DNA from: Paenibacillus roseus
Lineage (GTDB): Bacteria; Bacillota; Bacilli; Paenibacillales; Paenibacillaceae
Assembly: GCF_016424485.1 (NCBI RefSeq)
Contig: NZ_JAELUP010000065.1
Coordinates: forward strand, 287,312-351,311
DNA: 64,000 nucleotides
Reading direction: 5' to 3'
This document shows positions 9,183-16,686 of this stretch, in pieces (the stretch's first letter is position 1; each line of letters starts with the position of its first letter). Made by a program: the position numbers and the translations under genes. A model generated the notes under the pieces. The model saw only the letters and a list, made by a program, of their open reading frames with translations, did not search any database and had not been told where the DNA came from.

Positions 9183-9398
9183 ATGGCAAGAAACCGTTCC
9201 AATCAACTCCTCGTTCCGCAAGCGCGTGCAGCACTGGAGCAAATGAAATACGAGGTCGCGCAGGAGCTCGGCATTCAAATTCCTCCGGACGGCTATTATG
9301 GCAACATGGCGACCCGTGACGCCGGGTCTCTCGGTGGATACATCACCCGCCGTCTGGTGCAGATTGCTCAGGAGCAACTCGGCGCCCGTTCCATCTAG
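9183..9398 (+). CDS. Alpha/beta-type small acid-soluble spore protein
   Basis: A 71-aa DNA-coating protein made in the forespore that protects spore DNA and is degraded at germination. It contains MKYEVAQELGI, with the GPR protease recognition glutamate, and GNMATRDAGSLGGYITRRLV, the conserved DNA-binding helix. Start ATG 9183 follows CAGGAGGTGG. A paralogue lies at 34749-34967 on the other strand. A 46-aa ORF begins 8 bases after its stop. Confidence 0.95.
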   Translation: MARNRSNQLLVPQARAALEQMKYEVAQELGIQIPPDGYYGNMATRDAGSLGGYITRRLVQIAQEQLGARSI

Positions 9399-9406
9399 GC
9401 TCTGCT

Positions 9407-9547
9407 ATGGACAACGAGTATCTTCCGGCCAAGCTCCCTGACTCCCTGTTGGAGGAATTGCAGAAGTTTGAGGCGCATTGCCGGGACATCACAGGCGAGG
9501 ACATCGTCGTGATTGCCTATCAGCAGCGCGAGGAGCAAGAAAGCTGA
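9407..9547 (+). CDS. 46-aa acidic hypothetical protein downstream of the SASP gene
   Basis: The ORF starts at ATG 9407, 8 bases after the SASP stop, and ends TGA 9547. The peptide (LPDSLLEELQKFEAHCRD, then EDIVVIAYQQREEQE) is acidic and predicted helical, with codon usage like its neighbours. There is no independent ribosome site, so translation is probably coupled to the SASP gene. A strong terminator follows at 9590. Function is unknown; forespore expression is inferred from position. Confidence 0.55.
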   Translation: MDNEYLPAKLPDSLLEELQKFEAHCRDITGEDIVVIAYQQREEQES

Positions 9548-9588
9548 CCCCTGCTCCTTTTATGAGAAGTTTATAAAATCTTTATTAA

Positions 9589-9648
9589 AAAATACCCGGC
9601 GGCTTTGGTGAATTCCTGTTGGAATCCGCCTGAACCACGGGTATTTTT
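9589..9648 (+). terminator. Strong terminator of the SASP operon
   Basis: AAATACCCGG pairs with CCACGGGTATTTTT around an inner GGCGG/CCGCC and GAATTCC/GGAATC stem. T-runs on both strands make it bidirectional in form. Confidence 0.75.
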
Positions 9649-9784
9649 GAAACCTTTTCGACTTGTACATCGTCTAATACTATGAAAAAATTGTAAAAAA
9701 GCTCGAAATGAATCAAATTCAGCCTATTTTCAGCGATGAACGTGCAGAGAGACCAACAAACCTCAACAAATTTCACTTTTCAAG

Positions 9785-9834
9785 CGCAATGGGTTTTCCG
9801 TTCTTTGACGGGCAAAAAGGAATCTTATAAGAAT
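9785..9834 (+). repeat. Hairpin repeat family, copy 2
   Basis: GGGTTTTCCGTTCTTTGACGGGCAAAAAGG forms a CCGT/ACGG hairpin and carries the family core TCTTTGACGGGCAAAAA. It abuts the AGGAG ribosome site of the MraY-like gene, so it is its leader. Confidence 0.5.
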
Positions 9835-9848
9835 AGGAGCTGATCCTT

Positions 9849-10808
9849 ATTGTTTACCTGGCTTCATTTTCAACAGCATTTGCAATTGTTCTTTTTCTGA
9901 TTCCTCCACTTAGCAGGCTCGCGTTTCGTATTGATTTCCTGGATAAGCCAAGACAAGATTCTGAACGAAAAATACATAAAGAGCCGATTCCGCTTACAGC
10001 AAGCTATGCTATATTTTCAGGCTTTTTTATTGCGTACTTCATCTTTACACAGAAAATTACCCCCGGGACGTACGCTATTTTGGCGGGATCTGTGCTGCTT
10101 CTGACAATCGGTACGCTCGATGACTGGTACAAGACACGCGGCAAAGACTTCCCGGCGCTGCCCAAATTTATTGTACAAGTCATGGCAGCCGCAATCGTTT
10201 TTTTCTCGGGCATCGCGTTTGAAGGCTTTATTAATCCTTTTACCTCTGAATTTATTCATCTTCCTTATATGTTGCAATTTATTTTGACGATCGCCTGGAT
10301 ATTCGGCGTGACGACTGTGATTAATTTCTCTGATGGGATGGATGGTCTTGCTGGAGGCTTATCCACAATTTCTTCTGCGACGCTGTTTATTGTCGCCCTT
10401 GCAATGGGACAGACAGAATCAGCGATTATGGCGATTATTTTGGCAGGCTCAGCATTAGCTTATCTGCGATACAACAAACCGCCTGCACGGGTATTTATGG
10501 GGGACGCGGGAGCGACGTTCCTCGGTTTCATACTAAGCGTAATTGCCTTGGATGGCGCGTTCAAGCAGGCAACTGTACTCTCGCTATTCATTCCGATTCT
10601 GGCGCTTGGCGTTCCGATCTTCGATAATCTGTTCGTTGTGTTCAAGCGGCTCATACAAAAAAAGCCGATTTATAAAGCGGATGCCACCCAAATACATTAC
10701 CGGCTTTTGCATACAGGACTCAAACCTGTACAAGTGATTTCATTTCTGTTCCTGATCAGCGCCTGCTTCTCGCTGTCTTCTATTATATTGCTGTTAATTG
10801 ATAGTTAA
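9849..10808 (+). CDS. MraY/WecA/TagO-family polyprenyl-phosphate glycosyl-1-phosphate transferase, divergent
   Basis: Polytopic membrane enzyme of the family that moves a sugar-1-phosphate from a UDP-sugar to undecaprenyl phosphate. Motifs include the aspartate pair in GTLDDWYK, NFSDGMDGLAGG and FMGDAGATFLG. Homology runs upstream to 9849 (VYLASFSTAFAIVLF, first TM; DFLDKP). No in-frame ATG, GTG or TTG precedes TTG 10080, so the start is most likely ATT 9849, 9 bases after AGGAG; this gives 319 aa. The usual HxHH motif is changed to QIHYR and the RLGG motif near residue 55 to LTAS, suggesting an altered substrate. A terminator for the opposite strand follows. Confidence 0.7.
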   Translation: MVYLASFSTAFAIVLFLIPPLSRLAFRIDFLDKPRQDSERKIHKEPIPLTASYAIFSGFFIAYFIFTQKITPGTYAILAGSVLLLTIGTLDDWYKTRGKDFPALPKFIVQVMAAAIVFFSGIAFEGFINPFTSEFIHLPYMLQFILTIAWIFGVTTVINFSDGMDGLAGGLSTISSATLFIVALAMGQTESAIMAIILAGSALAYLRYNKPPARVFMGDAGATFLGFILSVIALDGAFKQATVLSLFIPILALGVPIFDNLFVVFKRLIQKKPIYKADATQIHYRLLHTGLKPVQVISFLFLISACFSLSSIILLLIDS

Positions 10809-10814
10809 ATGCAC

Positions 10815-10887
10815 GCAAAAAAGCCCCGTAACCTTCGTAGACCATTCGGATCGTATCCGTTTGATTACGTTGGGGTTACCGGGGCTA
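10815..10887 (-). terminator. Terminator after the toxin-antitoxin remnant
   Basis: On the minus strand AGCCCCGGTAACC pairs with GGTTACGGGGCT followed by six T (at 10821-10816). The stem starts inside the restored toxin stop codon region. It probably also halts the convergent MraY-like transcript. Confidence 0.65.
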
Positions 10888-11252
10888 GTGGTTAAATCCA
10901 TTTTCACGAATGTATGAGAGCGCCGCTGATGCTATCCTAAGAAACTCTTCTTCTTCCATTTTACCTATAGGTTTGCGTAGGACATTCACAGGGAGAAAAA
11001 GTTTTTATTCACTCTTGCATATGACATTTTTGTTAAACCACTTAGTTGCCAATGATTTATCGGTTCACGAAATTGATCGTAATATCCTGGGGGAAACTTC
11101 GGCCCTTGCCCGGTGATTTGCGTCATCAGGCCAACTTCTTCATCATTATGTGTTACTACATCAATTAAAACCATTCTTCTGAAATTTTTTTTAGAAGAAT
11201 CTTGATATTGAAACTCTCCCTTATAGACATTCCCCGGCTCGTGCAAACTCAC
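10885..11252 (-). pseudogene. PemK/MazF-like toxin, frameshifted
   Basis: Reading from ATG 11252 gives 88 aa, including FRRMVLIDVV, an ITGQG strand and SGLTKMSYARVNK, the layout of MazF/PemK mRNA interferases, then a stop at 10986. One base shift after AATAAAAAC restores a family-like C-terminus (LFLPVNVLRKPIGKMEEEEF, then LRIASAALSYI) to TAG 10885. One A more in the A5 run would join the two parts. Its ATG overlaps the antitoxin stop (ATGA). Either it is inactive or the base is a sequence error. Family assignment is moderate. Confidence 0.6.
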
Positions 11253-11461
11253 TCTTCATTTTCAACATCTTCTGGTTCCAACCAATCTCTGTGTGTGGGG
11301 TTATCTGGGTTTAGTATGATGGTTTCGCCCTTTATTTCCGGAAGCTCGAATTCTTTAAGCAACTTAGCGTAATCAACTTTGACGTCAAGATTTGGGTATT
11401 TCTTTTTGAGGGCGCTCTTCACACTGTCTCCCTCCTTATATGTATTAGAATCAGATGACAT
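11249..11461 (-). CDS. Putative antitoxin of a type II pair
   Basis: A 70-aa acidic protein whose stop overlaps the ATG of the MazF/PemK-like toxin by four bases. Start ATG 11461 follows GTGGAGG by 8 bases. No helix-turn-helix is evident. The C-terminus (ILNPDNPTHRDWLEPEDVENEE) is the kind of disordered acidic tail that wraps a MazF-type toxin. Assignment rests on size, charge and gene order rather than family recognition. If the toxin is dead, this gene is a relic. Confidence 0.55.
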   Translation of the reverse strand: MSSDSNTYKEGDSVKSALKKKYPNLDVKVDYAKLLKEFELPEIKGETIILNPDNPTHRDWLEPEDVENEE

Positions 11462-11573
11462 TTACCAAGCCTCCACTACAGTTTTAAACGTAGTGTATGC
11501 CACTAATAAGTTAATTATACCACTTTTTACAAGAGTTTCCACCTGTAACCCGGGACAAACAATTAGTTAAATC

Positions 11574-11890
11574 AACGTCTTGGCGAAGGAGCTATACGCC
11601 AGCAAATGATTTCCCCCTATCAACCCATCTCGTTCTAGTTATCTCCGTGCCTCATACTTCATCCACGCAATATGATCCCGAAAAATTGCAGGAGATAGAA
11701 CCATTGTTATACCCGGATGATATTTAGTTAACCAATCAGTAAAGTAAACGAACCTTTAACGTAGTCCCTCACAGTACGTTCTCGAAGACCCTCCGCCTTT
11801 TTCGTAGCCATTACCATATCCAATGCTTCTTGGAACGTTAGTTCGGGAAACTCTTGTCAGGTAACTTGAATCTTTCTCTTACATTTCGCT
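11574..11890 (-). pseudogene. Tyrosine recombinase (integrase) N-terminal remnant
   Basis: Pieces of a phage-type integrase core-binding domain appear in shifted frames on the minus strand: FPELTFQEALDMVMATKKAE, GLRERTVRDYVKG, then, one base off, FTDWLTKYHPGITMVLSP and IFRDHIAWMKYEARR. Internal stops and at least one frameshift interrupt it, and the catalytic R-H-R-Y domain is missing. It marks an old mobile element next to the toxin-antitoxin remnant. A hairpin with ACGCCTC/GAGGCGT arms and T5 (11900-11953) lies just upstream. Confidence 0.6.
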
Positions 11891-12127
11891 AAAGCCAAAT
11901 AAAAACGCCTCCTAACGGTTATCTGTACGAGACAGATCGTCAAAGAGGCGTAATTGACAACCCTTAAATGAATATTTAGGGATTGTTATTATATTCGGGA
12001 TTTATAACGTTCAAAAATCCGTTGTAACTATCAACCCTAAATCGTCAATGCCAACGTTAAGCAATCCGGTATAAATCACCGTGAAAACCACCGTTAAAAA
12101 TCCCGAAAATCTTGGCAGGCTCTTCAA
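11891..12127. other. Non-coding remainder of the decayed island
   Basis: Holds the ACGCCTC/GAGGCGT hairpin and AT-rich DNA with imperfect repeats of CGGGATTT and ACGTT, but no gene. It ends at the ErpA-like gene. Confidence 0.45.
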
Positions 12128-12490
12128 TTAACACTCGCCCGCAGGAGCCGGTTTGCCCGCATCGGCAGCCGTTCTGAAGCTGGAGCCGCATCCGCAGGTA
12201 GCAGTAGCATTGGGATTCTCAATTGTAAACCCTCCGCCCATGGACGATTCCTTGAAGTCAATCTGCAGGCCGTTTAAATATTTTAAGCTGTCATCATCCA
12301 CGACCACCTTAAGCCCCTCAATGGACAATTCTTTATCGTTATCGTGCTGCTCGTCGTCGAATCCCATTCCATAGGAAAATCCGGAGCAACCGCCTTCTTT
12401 TACGCCAATGCGGAGAAACAGACCCGGCGTGTCTTCCTCCAGCAACATATCTTTAATTCTCGATGTCGCAGCTGAACTGATTTCAATCAT
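12128..12490 (-). CDS. HesB/IscA/ErpA-type iron-sulfur insertion protein
   Basis: A 120-aa A-type carrier that delivers Fe-S clusters to apoproteins. The three cluster-ligand cysteines are present, one in KEGGCSGFSYG and two in TCGCGSSF. An Ala/Pro-rich tail (DAGKPAPAGEC) with an extra cysteine is added at the C-terminus. GGAGGG lies 7 bases before ATG 12490. It neighbours mqnE, whose product needs a 4Fe-4S cluster, and lies close to the NifU-like scaffold gene. Confidence 0.92.
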   Translation of the reverse strand: MIEISSAATSRIKDMLLEEDTPGLFLRIGVKEGGCSGFSYGMGFDDEQHDNDKELSIEGLKVVVDDDSLKYLNGLQIDFKESSMGGGFTIENPNATATCGCGSSFRTAADAGKPAPAGEC

Positions 12491-12587
12491 GGATATCCCT
12501 CCTGACCTGACTGTCTTGCCCCTTTAGTATACTGCACATTTTCATTTCTCTCAACCGTTCCAAATGACACCGGTCACTACTTTCTTG

Positions 12588-12616
12588 TTGCTGCTGCTTG
12601 ACAAGAGGTTTATAAT
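12588..12616 (+). promoter_or_regulatory. Candidate promoter for mqnE
   Basis: TTGCTG (12588-12593), a 17-base spacer and TATAAT (12611-12616) fit a vegetative promoter. It would give a leader of about 250 bases that includes hairpin repeat copy 3. Confidence 0.45.
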
Positions 12617-12724
12617 GAGGACAGTTAATTCTTTAAGGTATTGCTTGTTACTTTTTTCACAAACCGCATCCCTGCCTGATAGCCTGATATCAGTGTAGAG
12701 ATGACGGTCTTATTGCTTTGGTCA

Positions 12725-12782
12725 AGCGCAAACGGCTTTGCCGTCCTTGGACGAGCAAAAACTTCGTTTCGTGGTGAAATAT
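12725..12782 (+). repeat. Hairpin repeat family, copy 3
   Basis: AACGGCTTTGCCGTCCTTGG, then ACGAGCAAAAACTTCGTTTC and GTGGTGAAAT. It forms a TTTGCCGTC/GACGaGCAAA-type hairpin and shares the TCGTTTCG tail with the copy at 40891. It sits in the mqnE leader. Confidence 0.55.
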
Positions 12783-12874
12783 AAGCTCATTTATAGAAGG
12801 AACTTTATAAATTCTTATATTTTCAAAAAGAGTTAACACTGAATGAGAGGTCATTTTTGAAGGAGGTTTTGGTC

Positions 12875-13978
12875 ATGAACATCGTCGTGACTACACCAGA
12901 AAAGCGATTTCAGGAGATATCCGAGAAAGTTCGTCATGGCGAACGCCTGTCATTAGAGGACGGTATATTTTTGTACCAAACCGATGATTTATTGTCTGTC
13001 GGACAGTTGGCCAATGAGGTCAATCTTCGCAAGAACGGCAAGAACGTTTATTTTATAGAAAATATGAGCCTGTACTTCACCAATGTCTGTGAAGCGCACT
13101 GCGCTTTTTGCAACTTCCGCAAGGATCAGGGCGACGAGGGCGCTTATACGCTGAGCGGTCCCGAAATGATTGATTATGTAGAAAAGCATTTCCACCCTGG
13201 CGTACGGGAGTTCCATATTGTCGGCGGACATAACCCGCATGTGCCTTTCCAGTATTATGTCGATTCGCTCAAAGCGCTGAAGGAGCGTTTTCCTGAAGTT
13301 ACTTTGAAGGCTTACACGGCGGCGGAAATTGATTTCTTCTCCCGTATTAGCGGCTTGAGCTACAAGGAAGTGCTGCAGGAATTGATCAATGCCGGACTTG
13401 GCACGCTCACTGGCGGTGGTGCAGAGATTCTATCTGACCAATACAGGAAAAAAATGCGCGTCAACAAGGCGGATGTCAGCCAGTATTTAGAAGTTCACCG
13501 CACTGCTCATGAACTCGGGCTGCGCACGCATACGACAATGCTTTATGGCTCAATTGAGACCCATCAACAGCGCATTGAGCATATGATGCAAATTCGCGAG
13601 CTGCAGGATGATACGAATGGCTTTATGGTGTTCATTCCACTGTCCATGCAGCCGATCAATCCGAAGGCAGGCATCAGACGCCGCAACTCGGCTTTTGAAG
13701 ACTTGAAGACAATCGCAATCAGCCGGCTGATGCTTGACAACATTCAGCATATCAAAGCCTACTTCATCAACATCGGAACACAGCTTACTCAAGTATCCTT
13801 GGCCATGGGAGCCAGCGATGTCCACGGGACAATTGTTAAGGAACGCATCAGCCACGCGGCAGGCGCTCTTACGCCTGAGGGCATTACTCGAGAGGATCTG
13901 ATCTGGCTTGTCAAAGGCGCAGGCCGGACACCAATCGAACGCGATACCTACTACAACGTAGTGAAAGTGTACGAGTAA
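12875..13978 (+). CDS. mqnE: Aminofutalosine synthase MqnE
   Basis: Radical SAM enzyme of the futalosine menaquinone pathway that joins SAM-derived adenosyl to 3-enolpyruvyl-benzoate to form aminofutalosine. The cluster motif CEAHCAFC (C-x3-C-x2-C) follows MSLYFTNV near residue 75; HIVGGHNPHVPF and TGGGAEIL are family segments. ATG 12875 was chosen because AAGGAGG lies 8 bases upstream, giving 367 aa; a frame six codons longer has no ribosome site. No other mqn gene lies in the window. Confidence 0.93.
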   Translation: MNIVVTTPEKRFQEISEKVRHGERLSLEDGIFLYQTDDLLSVGQLANEVNLRKNGKNVYFIENMSLYFTNVCEAHCAFCNFRKDQGDEGAYTLSGPEMIDYVEKHFHPGVREFHIVGGHNPHVPFQYYVDSLKALKERFPEVTLKAYTAAEIDFFSRISGLSYKEVLQELINAGLGTLTGGGAEILSDQYRKKMRVNKADVSQYLEVHRTAHELGLRTHTTMLYGSIETHQQRIEHMMQIRELQDDTNGFMVFIPLSMQPINPKAGIRRRNSAFEDLKTIAISRLMLDNIQHIKAYFINIGTQLTQVSLAMGASDVHGTIVKERISHAAGALTPEGITREDLIWLVKGAGRTPIERDTYYNVVKVYE

Positions 13979-14059
13979 TTCAGCACATACTAATGCAGAA
14001 CTGGCCGGAAGTCATGAAAGTAATTCATTAAAGCCAAACAAGATAAGGTTGGGATACGC

Positions 14060-15121
14060 ATGAAACGGTTTGTAATTTTAGGAGGCGGCTACGGCGGACT
14101 TACCCTCGCCCAAAGTTTGCTCGAAGATACGATTCCAGATGATGTGACAATTACCTTAATCGACAGAATGCCTTTTCAAGGACTGAAGACAGAGTATTAT
14201 GCATTAGCAGCGGGGACGGCCTCTGATTTAGAGCTAAGAGTGGCGTTCCCGTCTGATCCCCGTCTGAAGCTTGCTTATGGGGAAGTAAGCGGCATTGATT
14301 TTAACACCCGTACCGTCCACATAGAAGGGCAGGACCCGATTGAATATGACGGACTTGCCATTGCCCTCGGCTGTACGGATCGTTATCACGGGATTGAAGG
14401 TGCAGAACAGTTCTCTACCTCTATTCAGACGTTCTCGGCAACACGGGAGACCTACCGTCAGCTATGCGATGTAAAGCCTTATGGACAAGTCACGATTGTC
14501 GGGGGCGGACTGAGCGGCGTCGAAGTTGCCGCCGAGCTTAGAGAAAGTCGGCCTGACCTGAACATTCGCATTCTGGACCGCGGCAGCAATATCTTGTCCG
14601 CCTTCCCGACAAAGCTTCAACACTATGTTGCCTCATGGTTCTATAATCATCATGTGGAGATGTGCGGCCATGTCTCACTGACCAGACTGGAGCAAGGCGT
14701 TCTATACGACCAGAACAAAAGCATCGAAACAGATGTCACAGTATGGACTGCCGGCATCCAGCCGGTTCCTCTCGTTCAGCAAATGGATCTGCCCAAGGAT
14801 TCGCAAGGCCGGCTGATCATAAACGAGCTTCACCAGATTCCCGATCACCCGGAGGTGTTCGTGCTAGGAGATTGCGCCAGCCTGCCATTCTCGCCAAGCG
14901 CTCAGGCCGCTGAGGCGCAGGGCAAGCAGATCGCCGAGGTTGTACATGCCATCTGGCATAACAAAGAGTGCAAGCTTGGCGAAATCAAGCTGAAGGGCGT
15001 CCTCGGCTCTCTGGGTAAAAAATCAGGCTTTGGCCTGATGGGCAAACGGACCATTATCGGCTATGTGCCGCGGGTTTTGAAAAGCGGAGTGCTTTGGATG
15101 TCGAAACACCATCTTGGTTAA
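14060..15121 (+). CDS. NAD(P)/FAD-dependent oxidoreductase, YutJ-like (type II NADH dehydrogenase family)
   Basis: A 353-aa flavoprotein. The N-terminal FAD motif is VILGGGYGGLTLAQ and the NADH-binding motif VTIVGGGLSGVEVAAEL begins near residue 150. The C-terminal FAD contact is VFVLGDCASLP. Family members oxidise NADH and pass electrons to quinone at the membrane face, which fits the menaquinone gene upstream. It is shorter than true Ndh (about 400 aa) and lacks the usual C-terminal membrane anchor, so the acceptor is uncertain. yutJ, yuzB and yutI neighbour each other in Bacillus as here. Confidence 0.8.
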   Translation: MKRFVILGGGYGGLTLAQSLLEDTIPDDVTITLIDRMPFQGLKTEYYALAAGTASDLELRVAFPSDPRLKLAYGEVSGIDFNTRTVHIEGQDPIEYDGLAIALGCTDRYHGIEGAEQFSTSIQTFSATRETYRQLCDVKPYGQVTIVGGGLSGVEVAAELRESRPDLNIRILDRGSNILSAFPTKLQHYVASWFYNHHVEMCGHVSLTRLEQGVLYDQNKSIETDVTVWTAGIQPVPLVQQMDLPKDSQGRLIINELHQIPDHPEVFVLGDCASLPFSPSAQAAEAQGKQIAEVVHAIWHNKECKLGEIKLKGVLGSLGKKSGFGLMGKRTIIGYVPRVLKSGVLWMSKHHLG

Positions 15122-15139
15122 CAACTTGCATCGGCTGGA

Positions 15140-15412
15140 TTATAAATCATCAAGCAACTTGTCCAATGCTTCCTGATCGTCTGTTTGCCGTTTGAGTACT
15201 TTCATAATTTGATCGTATAGCTCTTCAACATTCTCGACGGCTACGATCTCGCCTTCGACCAACGCATAAGGCGAAAGATAGCACTCCCCGCAGTTGCCCA
15301 GACAGCCGTATTCAGCGACTTCAAACTCCGGTTGCTCTTCAAGCTGTTTCATAACCTGATACGTGCCATGATGCATATTGCTGGCGCAAAATTCAATCAT
15401 TGGCTTAAGCAT
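15140..15412 (-). CDS. YuzB-family protein (DUF1450)
   Basis: A 90-aa small iron-sulfur-like protein of unknown function. Cysteines occur in IEFCASNM and in the cluster YGCLGNCGECY, reminiscent of thioredoxin-like ferredoxins. ATG 15412 follows AGGTGA by 5 bases; a GTG three codons earlier overlaps that site. It converges with yutJ and is divergent from the NifU-like gene. Confidence 0.85.
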   Translation of the reverse strand: MLKPMIEFCASNMHHGTYQVMKQLEEQPEFEVAEYGCLGNCGECYLSPYALVEGEIVAVENVEELYDQIMKVLKRQTDDQEALDKLLDDL

Positions 15413-15492
15413 ATTTGTCACCTGACCTTGTTAGTTCCATTTTCATTTGACTTGCTTTATACTATAATAAAGAAAGAAAGGAGTGAATGGCA

Positions 15493-15738
15493 ATGAGCGA
15501 AAACGCACAAAGCACCATGTATGATGAAGTATTGGACGTTCTCGACAAGCTGCGCCCGTTCCTGCAACGTGATGGCGGCGACGTTGAATTGGTTGATGTA
15601 GAGGATGGCATCGTAAAGCTGAAGCTGGTTGGCGCCTGCGGCAGCTGCCCAAGCTCAACAATCACCTTGAAAGCCGGTATTGAACGCGCCCTTGTTGAAG
15701 AAGTAGAGGGCATTCAAGAGGTCGTTCAAGTATTTTAA
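15493..15738 (+). CDS. NifU-like Fe-S cluster scaffold (YutI type)
   Basis: An 81-aa NifU C-terminal-domain protein. The [17 protein letters not shown] segment and the cluster-binding CGSCPSS motif are present. It carries or transfers Fe-S clusters in the cytosol. ATG 15493 was chosen because AAAGGAG lies 9 bases upstream; an ATG two codons earlier is only 3 bases from it. A strong terminator follows. Confidence 0.93.
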   Translation: MSENAQSTMYDEVLDVLDKLRPFLQRDGGDVELVDVEDGIVKLKLVGACGSCPSSTITLKAGIERALVEEVEGIQEVVQVF

Positions 15739-15781
15739 TGATATGCATGTACCTGACAACGGATCATGCTCAGCTTTAGCA

Positions 15782-15839
15782 AAGAGTCTGGTCTGCACAG
15801 CCCCCTTCCGAGGCGATATTGCAGACAGACTCTTTTTTT
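15782..15839 (+). terminator. Terminator after the NifU-like gene
   Basis: AAGAGTCTGGTCTGCA pairs with TGCAGACAGACTCT, followed by a run of seven T. Confidence 0.8.
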
Positions 15840-15862
15840 GCTTTCTATATTTAGAGCTTGAT

Positions 15863-16639
15863 CTATCCTTTAAGCGTGCGCTTGATCGGATCAAGCCCGC
15901 CTGTCACATCCAGGATATTGCCCGTAATAAAATCCGATCTCGAATCGCAAAGAAAATAGATGGCGCGCCCCACATCCTCACCCGTCCCAGGTCTGCCGCG
16001 AGGCGATTCTTCATCGATTTCCCCTTCCACATCATCAATGGACTTTTCTTTGTTAATGCCGCGAATGTCACCCGGGCATATCATATTCACCGTGATGCCG
16101 TGCGCCGCTTCCTCTACAGCCAGCGTCTTCGTGAACGATACAAGTCCTGTCTTTGCTGCGGCGTATACGGCTCTATGGGGCCACGCTCTTGCCTCTCCGG
16201 CATGACCGAATCCAAAGTGAATAATCCGCCCCCATCGACGCTCACGCATTCCTGGCAGCACATGGTGGTCGAGCAGCATCACGCCCAGCAAATTTCCATT
16301 CAGCATTTGATAAATCTCATTCGTGCTATAATCCAGGAATACTCTCCGTTCCCTGATGAAGGGACCAGCATTATTAATGAGAATATCAATGCTACCGAAG
16401 GTCCTCTCTGCCTCATCCGCCAGAAACTTGACCTGCTCGGGGTCGGAAATATCCGCCTGAACCGCCTCCGCTCCCACACCCAGAGATTGAATGTACGCTT
16501 TAAGCTGGAGTGCTTCCTGCTCGCTGTGGACATAATTTAATACAATATTGCAGCCCTGGCTGGCAAGAAGCAGCGCCGTGCTTTTTCCAAGCCCTTTGGC
16601 ACTGCCGGTTATTAAAGCTGTTTTCCCCTTTAAACCCAC
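15863..16639 (-). CDS. SDR-family oxidoreductase (FabG-like)
   Basis: A 258-aa short-chain dehydrogenase/reductase. It has the cofactor motif TGSAKGLGKS, NNAG after strand 4, and the YxxxK catalytic pair in VYAAAKTG. The usual active-site serine region reads IIHFGFGHAGEA, with no serine at the expected place, an odd change that may alter or weaken catalysis. GTG 16639 was chosen because GGAG lies 7 bases upstream; the frame runs on to 16687 without a ribosome site. It follows the HEPN-like gene by 47 bases and may be co-transcribed. Confidence 0.82.
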   Translation of the reverse strand: MGLKGKTALITGSAKGLGKSTALLLASQGCNIVLNYVHSEQEALQLKAYIQSLGVGAEAVQADISDPEQVKFLADEAERTFGSIDILINNAGPFIRERRVFLDYSTNEIYQMLNGNLLGVMLLDHHVLPGMRERRWGRIIHFGFGHAGEARAWPHRAVYAAAKTGLVSFTKTLAVEEAAHGITVNMICPGDIRGINKEKSIDDVEGEIDEESPRGRPGTGEDVGRAIYFLCDSRSDFITGNILDVTGGLDPIKRTLKG

Positions 16640-16686
16640 GGAATTTCTCCTCTCCACAGCTTGATCGCCAAATAGCCCCTGTGCCA

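Noticed and set aside
10985..11010. Programmed -1 frameshifting in the MazF-like toxin
   Set aside because: The run TAAAAAC in frame is not a proper X-XXY-YYZ slippery heptamer and no downstream stem was found; simple base loss is more likely.
12598..12616. Perfect TTGACA and TATAAT hexamers
   Set aside because: They are only 7 bases apart, so they cannot be one promoter; TTGCTG at 12588 with a 17-base spacer is used instead.
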